Part shown: positions 62,026 to 64,000 of the stretch, piece by piece
How the letters are laid out: every line of letters starts with the position of its first letter
How positions within the stretch are numbered: position 1 is the first letter of the stretch
From: CAZMVY01 sp964653435
Lineage (GTDB): Bacteria > Planctomycetota > Phycisphaerae > UBA1845 > PWPN01
DNA: 64,000 nucleotides
Assembly (NCBI GenBank): GCA_964653435.1
Contig: CAZZFA010000007.1
Location: forward strand, 1 to 64,000
Reading direction: 5' to 3'
Made by a program: the position numbers and the translations under genes
Notes under the pieces: generated by a model
Seen by the model: the letters and a program-made list of their open reading frames with translations, nothing else
Told to the model about the DNA's origin: nothing
The model's database searches: none

Positions 62026-64000
62026 ATGCGACACGATTGGGGCGAGTCTTCATCCGGGGCGCAGACAGCAGGCCGGCGCGAATCGCCCGCGATTCGGGCG
62101 GGCAGGTCGGCACTGTACGCTGCGGGCGTGCTGTTCCTGCTCGGTGCGGCGCGCGCGGCTCCGGGGCAGGTTTCGTCTGCCTCCTGCGTGCCGCTGCCCG
62201 GTCTCGAAGAGGTCGTCGTCTCCGGGCGCGACCTATGGGGCGAGGCAGCGATGCGCCGGCCCGACGGCGCGAGTTACGAATTCTTCCGCGACCTGCTGCC
62301 GCCGCTGCGTTACGTCAACGCCGATTTCCGCTACTATCCGATCGTTCTGAGCGCGCCGGCGAGCCGCGTAAAGGCCCGACTGATCTCCAACGGCAGCGGC
62401 ATCAATCTTCGCGGCGGCGCGCGAAGCTGGAACGACGTCGGTACGCCGGTCACCTTTCGCGTCGGGCCGGACGAATTCCTCTTCGGCGGCCTTCGCGACC
62501 GCGTGACTCACCCCGTACTGGCCGACGGTTACCTGCCCATCGTGGAGGTCGACTACCGGCACCCGTATCCGGTGCAGTCGGAGGGCGAGGTGCCGTTGGA
62601 TCAGGTGCCGATGCAGCCGGAGGCCGAGGTGTACCGGCTGGAGGCCTTCGCGGGCACCGACCCCGCGTTCTCCGATAACGCCGTCGTCTTCGTGAAGGTC
62701 CGGCTCGCGCGAGGCGCCCGCGGCATCATTACCGCCGATGCGGAGACCGGCCCCGGCACGAAACTCGTGGATGGCCGACTGCGAGACGACCAGGGCCGCG
62801 TGCTCGCGTGGTTCGACAGCGGTTGGCGGTGGGAGCGAGGGCGCGCACACGCGACCATCACGCAGGGTACCGTCGTCACGATGGCCGTGCCGACGCGGCC
62901 GCTGGCGGCGGACTCAAACCCCGTGATCACGCCCGTTGTCTACGACGAGCAGCGCGCGAAGTGCGCGGCCGTGTGGAAAGAGATCCTCGCGCGGGGCATG
63001 TCCGTCGAGGTCCCCGAGCCGCTCGTGAACAACGCCTGGCGGAACCTGATCATCCAGAACTTTGCGCTACTCAACGGTAACCGCATTCACTACAGCGCCG
63101 GCAACCAGTACGAGAAGCTCTACGAGGCCGAGGGCAGCGATGCGGCCCTGGCGATGATGAACTGGGGCTACGAGGACGAGATGCGGCGGATGATCGTTCC
63201 GCTGCTCGACTTCACCCGCGCGGGGCTCGAGTATCACCAGGCCGGCCTGAAGGTCAACGACGTCTGCCGGCTGTTCTGGCAGACCCGCGATGCGGCCTTC
63301 GTGCGGTCTATCCGGCCTCGCTGGGAGAAGGAAGTCAAGCGGATGGTCGAGGGGCGCGTCGCCCCGGGCGGCTTGTTTCCCAAGGAGCGCTACTGCGGCG
63401 ACATTGGGACACAGGTTCACTCGCTGAGCGCAAACGCCAAGGCCTGGCGGGCCCTGCGTGACATGTCGGCGGTCCTCGGCGAGATGGGCGAGCGCGCGGA
63501 ATCCGAACGGCTCGCCGGCATCGCGGCGAGCTGTCGCAAGGACGTCCTCGCGGCCGTTGAGAAGAGCCTCCGCCGTGAGACCACGCCCCCGTTTGTCCCT
63601 TTGGCGTTGCTGGGCGATGAGCCGGTGCACGATCCGATCCCCGCCACCCGAATCGGCAGCTACTGGAACCTCGTGATCAACTACGTCATCGGCAGCGGCA
63701 TCTTCCCGCCGGGCAGCGAAGAGGAGACCTGGATCCCTCGCTACCTCGAGACGCACGGCGGGCTCTGCATGGGGATGATCCGCTCGGGGGGCACGGCCCA
63801 CGCCTTCTGGACGGGCGCCGATCGCACGAACCCGCTCTACGGCACCCGCTACGTAGTGGACGTGCTTCGCCGGGACGATTCCGAGCGTGCGCTCGTGAGC
63901 TTTTACGGCATGCTCGCGCACGGCCTGACCCGCAACACGTTCATCGGCGGCGAGGGCGCCACGCTCGCGCCGGTCGATGAGGGCGGCCGGTTCTTCTACT
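62026..64000 (+). CDS. Large secreted protein of unknown function, truncated by window edge
   Basis: The frame is open from ATG 62026 to the right edge (658 codons) with no stop. GAGGG lies eight bases before the ATG. A signal sequence follows a 34-residue basic/polar leader (ALYAAGVLFLLGAARAAPG). A beta-rich region is followed, from about residue 320, by a helix-rich part with NNAWRNLIIQNFALLNG, GSGIFPPGSEEETWIPRYL and HAFWTGADRTNPLYGT. This layout resembles (alpha/alpha)6-toroid, six-hairpin carbohydrate-active enzymes; that is an inference, and no catalytic residue can be named. Divergent from the epimerase gene. Confidence 0.72.
   Translation, partial: MRHDWGESSSGAQTAGRRESPAIRAGRSALYAAGVLFLLGAARAAPGQVSSASCVPLPGLEEVVVSGRDLWGEAAMRRPDGASYEFFRDLLPPLRYVNADFRYYPIVLSAPASRVKARLISNGSGINLRGGARSWNDVGTPVTFRVGPDEFLFGGLRDRVTHPVLADGYLPIVEVDYRHPYPVQSEGEVPLDQVPMQPEAEVYRLEAFAGTDPAFSDNAVVFVKVRLARGARGIITADAETGPGTKLVDGRLRDDQGRVLAWFDSGWRWERGRAHATITQGTVVTMAVPTRPLAADSNPVITPVVYDEQRAKCAAVWKEILARGMSVEVPEPLVNNAWRNLIIQNFALLNGNRIHYSAGNQYEKLYEAEGSDAALAMMNWGYEDEMRRMIVPLLDFTRAGLEYHQAGLKVNDVCRLFWQTRDAAFVRSIRPRWEKEVKRMVEGRVAPGGLFPKERYCGDIGTQVHSLSANAKAWRALRDMSAVLGEMGERAESERLAGIAASCRKDVLAAVEKSLRRETTPPFVPLALLGDEPVHDPIPATRIGSYWNLVINYVIGSGIFPPGSEEETWIPRYLETHGGLCMGMIRSGGTAHAFWTGADRTNPLYGTRYVVDVLRRDDSERALVSFYGMLAHGLTRNTFIGGEGATLAPVDEGGRFFY

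Overview
The window is GC-rich and gene-dense, with no rRNA, tRNA, insertion sequence or CRISPR array visible. Gene content suggests a Gram-negative bacterium, most likely a member of the Planctomycetota (Phycisphaerae-like; inference). The clues are a PEP-CTERM protein, exported Gfo/Idh/MocA oxidoreductases with twin-arginine signals, a ThuA-domain protein, TPR-tailed GT-C-type membrane proteins, KdsB (Kdo/LPS synthesis), a 14-subunit respiratory complex I and spacer DNA built from GAATGACGAA-like repeats.

Layout. 1-691: a 14-bp tandem repeat and a promoter. 692-3246 (+): LysM lipoprotein and RecG. 3325-7676 (-): an M24 peptidase/AccB/AccC/phosphofructokinase operon. 7812-9963 (-): two secreted hydrolases. 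10091-12759 (-): KdsB then PyrG, where PyrG makes the CTP that KdsB uses. 13011-15065 (-): a solo DNA methyltransferase and a short MgtE-like transporter. 15150-22978 (-): an exported carbohydrate-oxidation cluster (enolase-superfamily enzyme, three Gfo/Idh/MocA proteins, ThuA protein, RibD-like reductase) with many repeat elements. 23153-26363 (-): ClpC and an ACT-domain protein. 27222-28980 (+): a PEP-CTERM gene with a strong promoter, about 400 nt leader and a clear terminator. 29029-35059 (-): three tandem TMTC-like GT-C/TPR membrane proteins. 35214-41522: S46 dipeptidyl peptidase, GxGYxYP protein, alpha/beta hydrolase and PfpI protein. 41687-58899 (+): the nuo operon A to N, interrupted by a secreted GH10 xylanase-like gene between nuoH and nuoI. 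58913-61801 (-): ilvD and an epimerase. 62026 to the right edge (+): a large secreted protein of unknown function, cut off by the window end.

The most interesting points are the GH10 enzyme inside the complex I operon, with a 4-nt overlap with nuoH and a 4-nt gap to nuoI, and the way repeated DNA has entered coding sequence. A fold-back element lies in frame inside the enolase-superfamily gene. An inverted-arm repeat supplies the apparent signal peptide of a Gfo/Idh protein. Repeat or spacer-derived tails extend NuoM and NuoN. Related inverted-arm repeats sit in operon spacers, including nuoC-nuoD, and a 72-bp array lies at 21382-21708. All assignments come from reading motifs and context; no database search was run.
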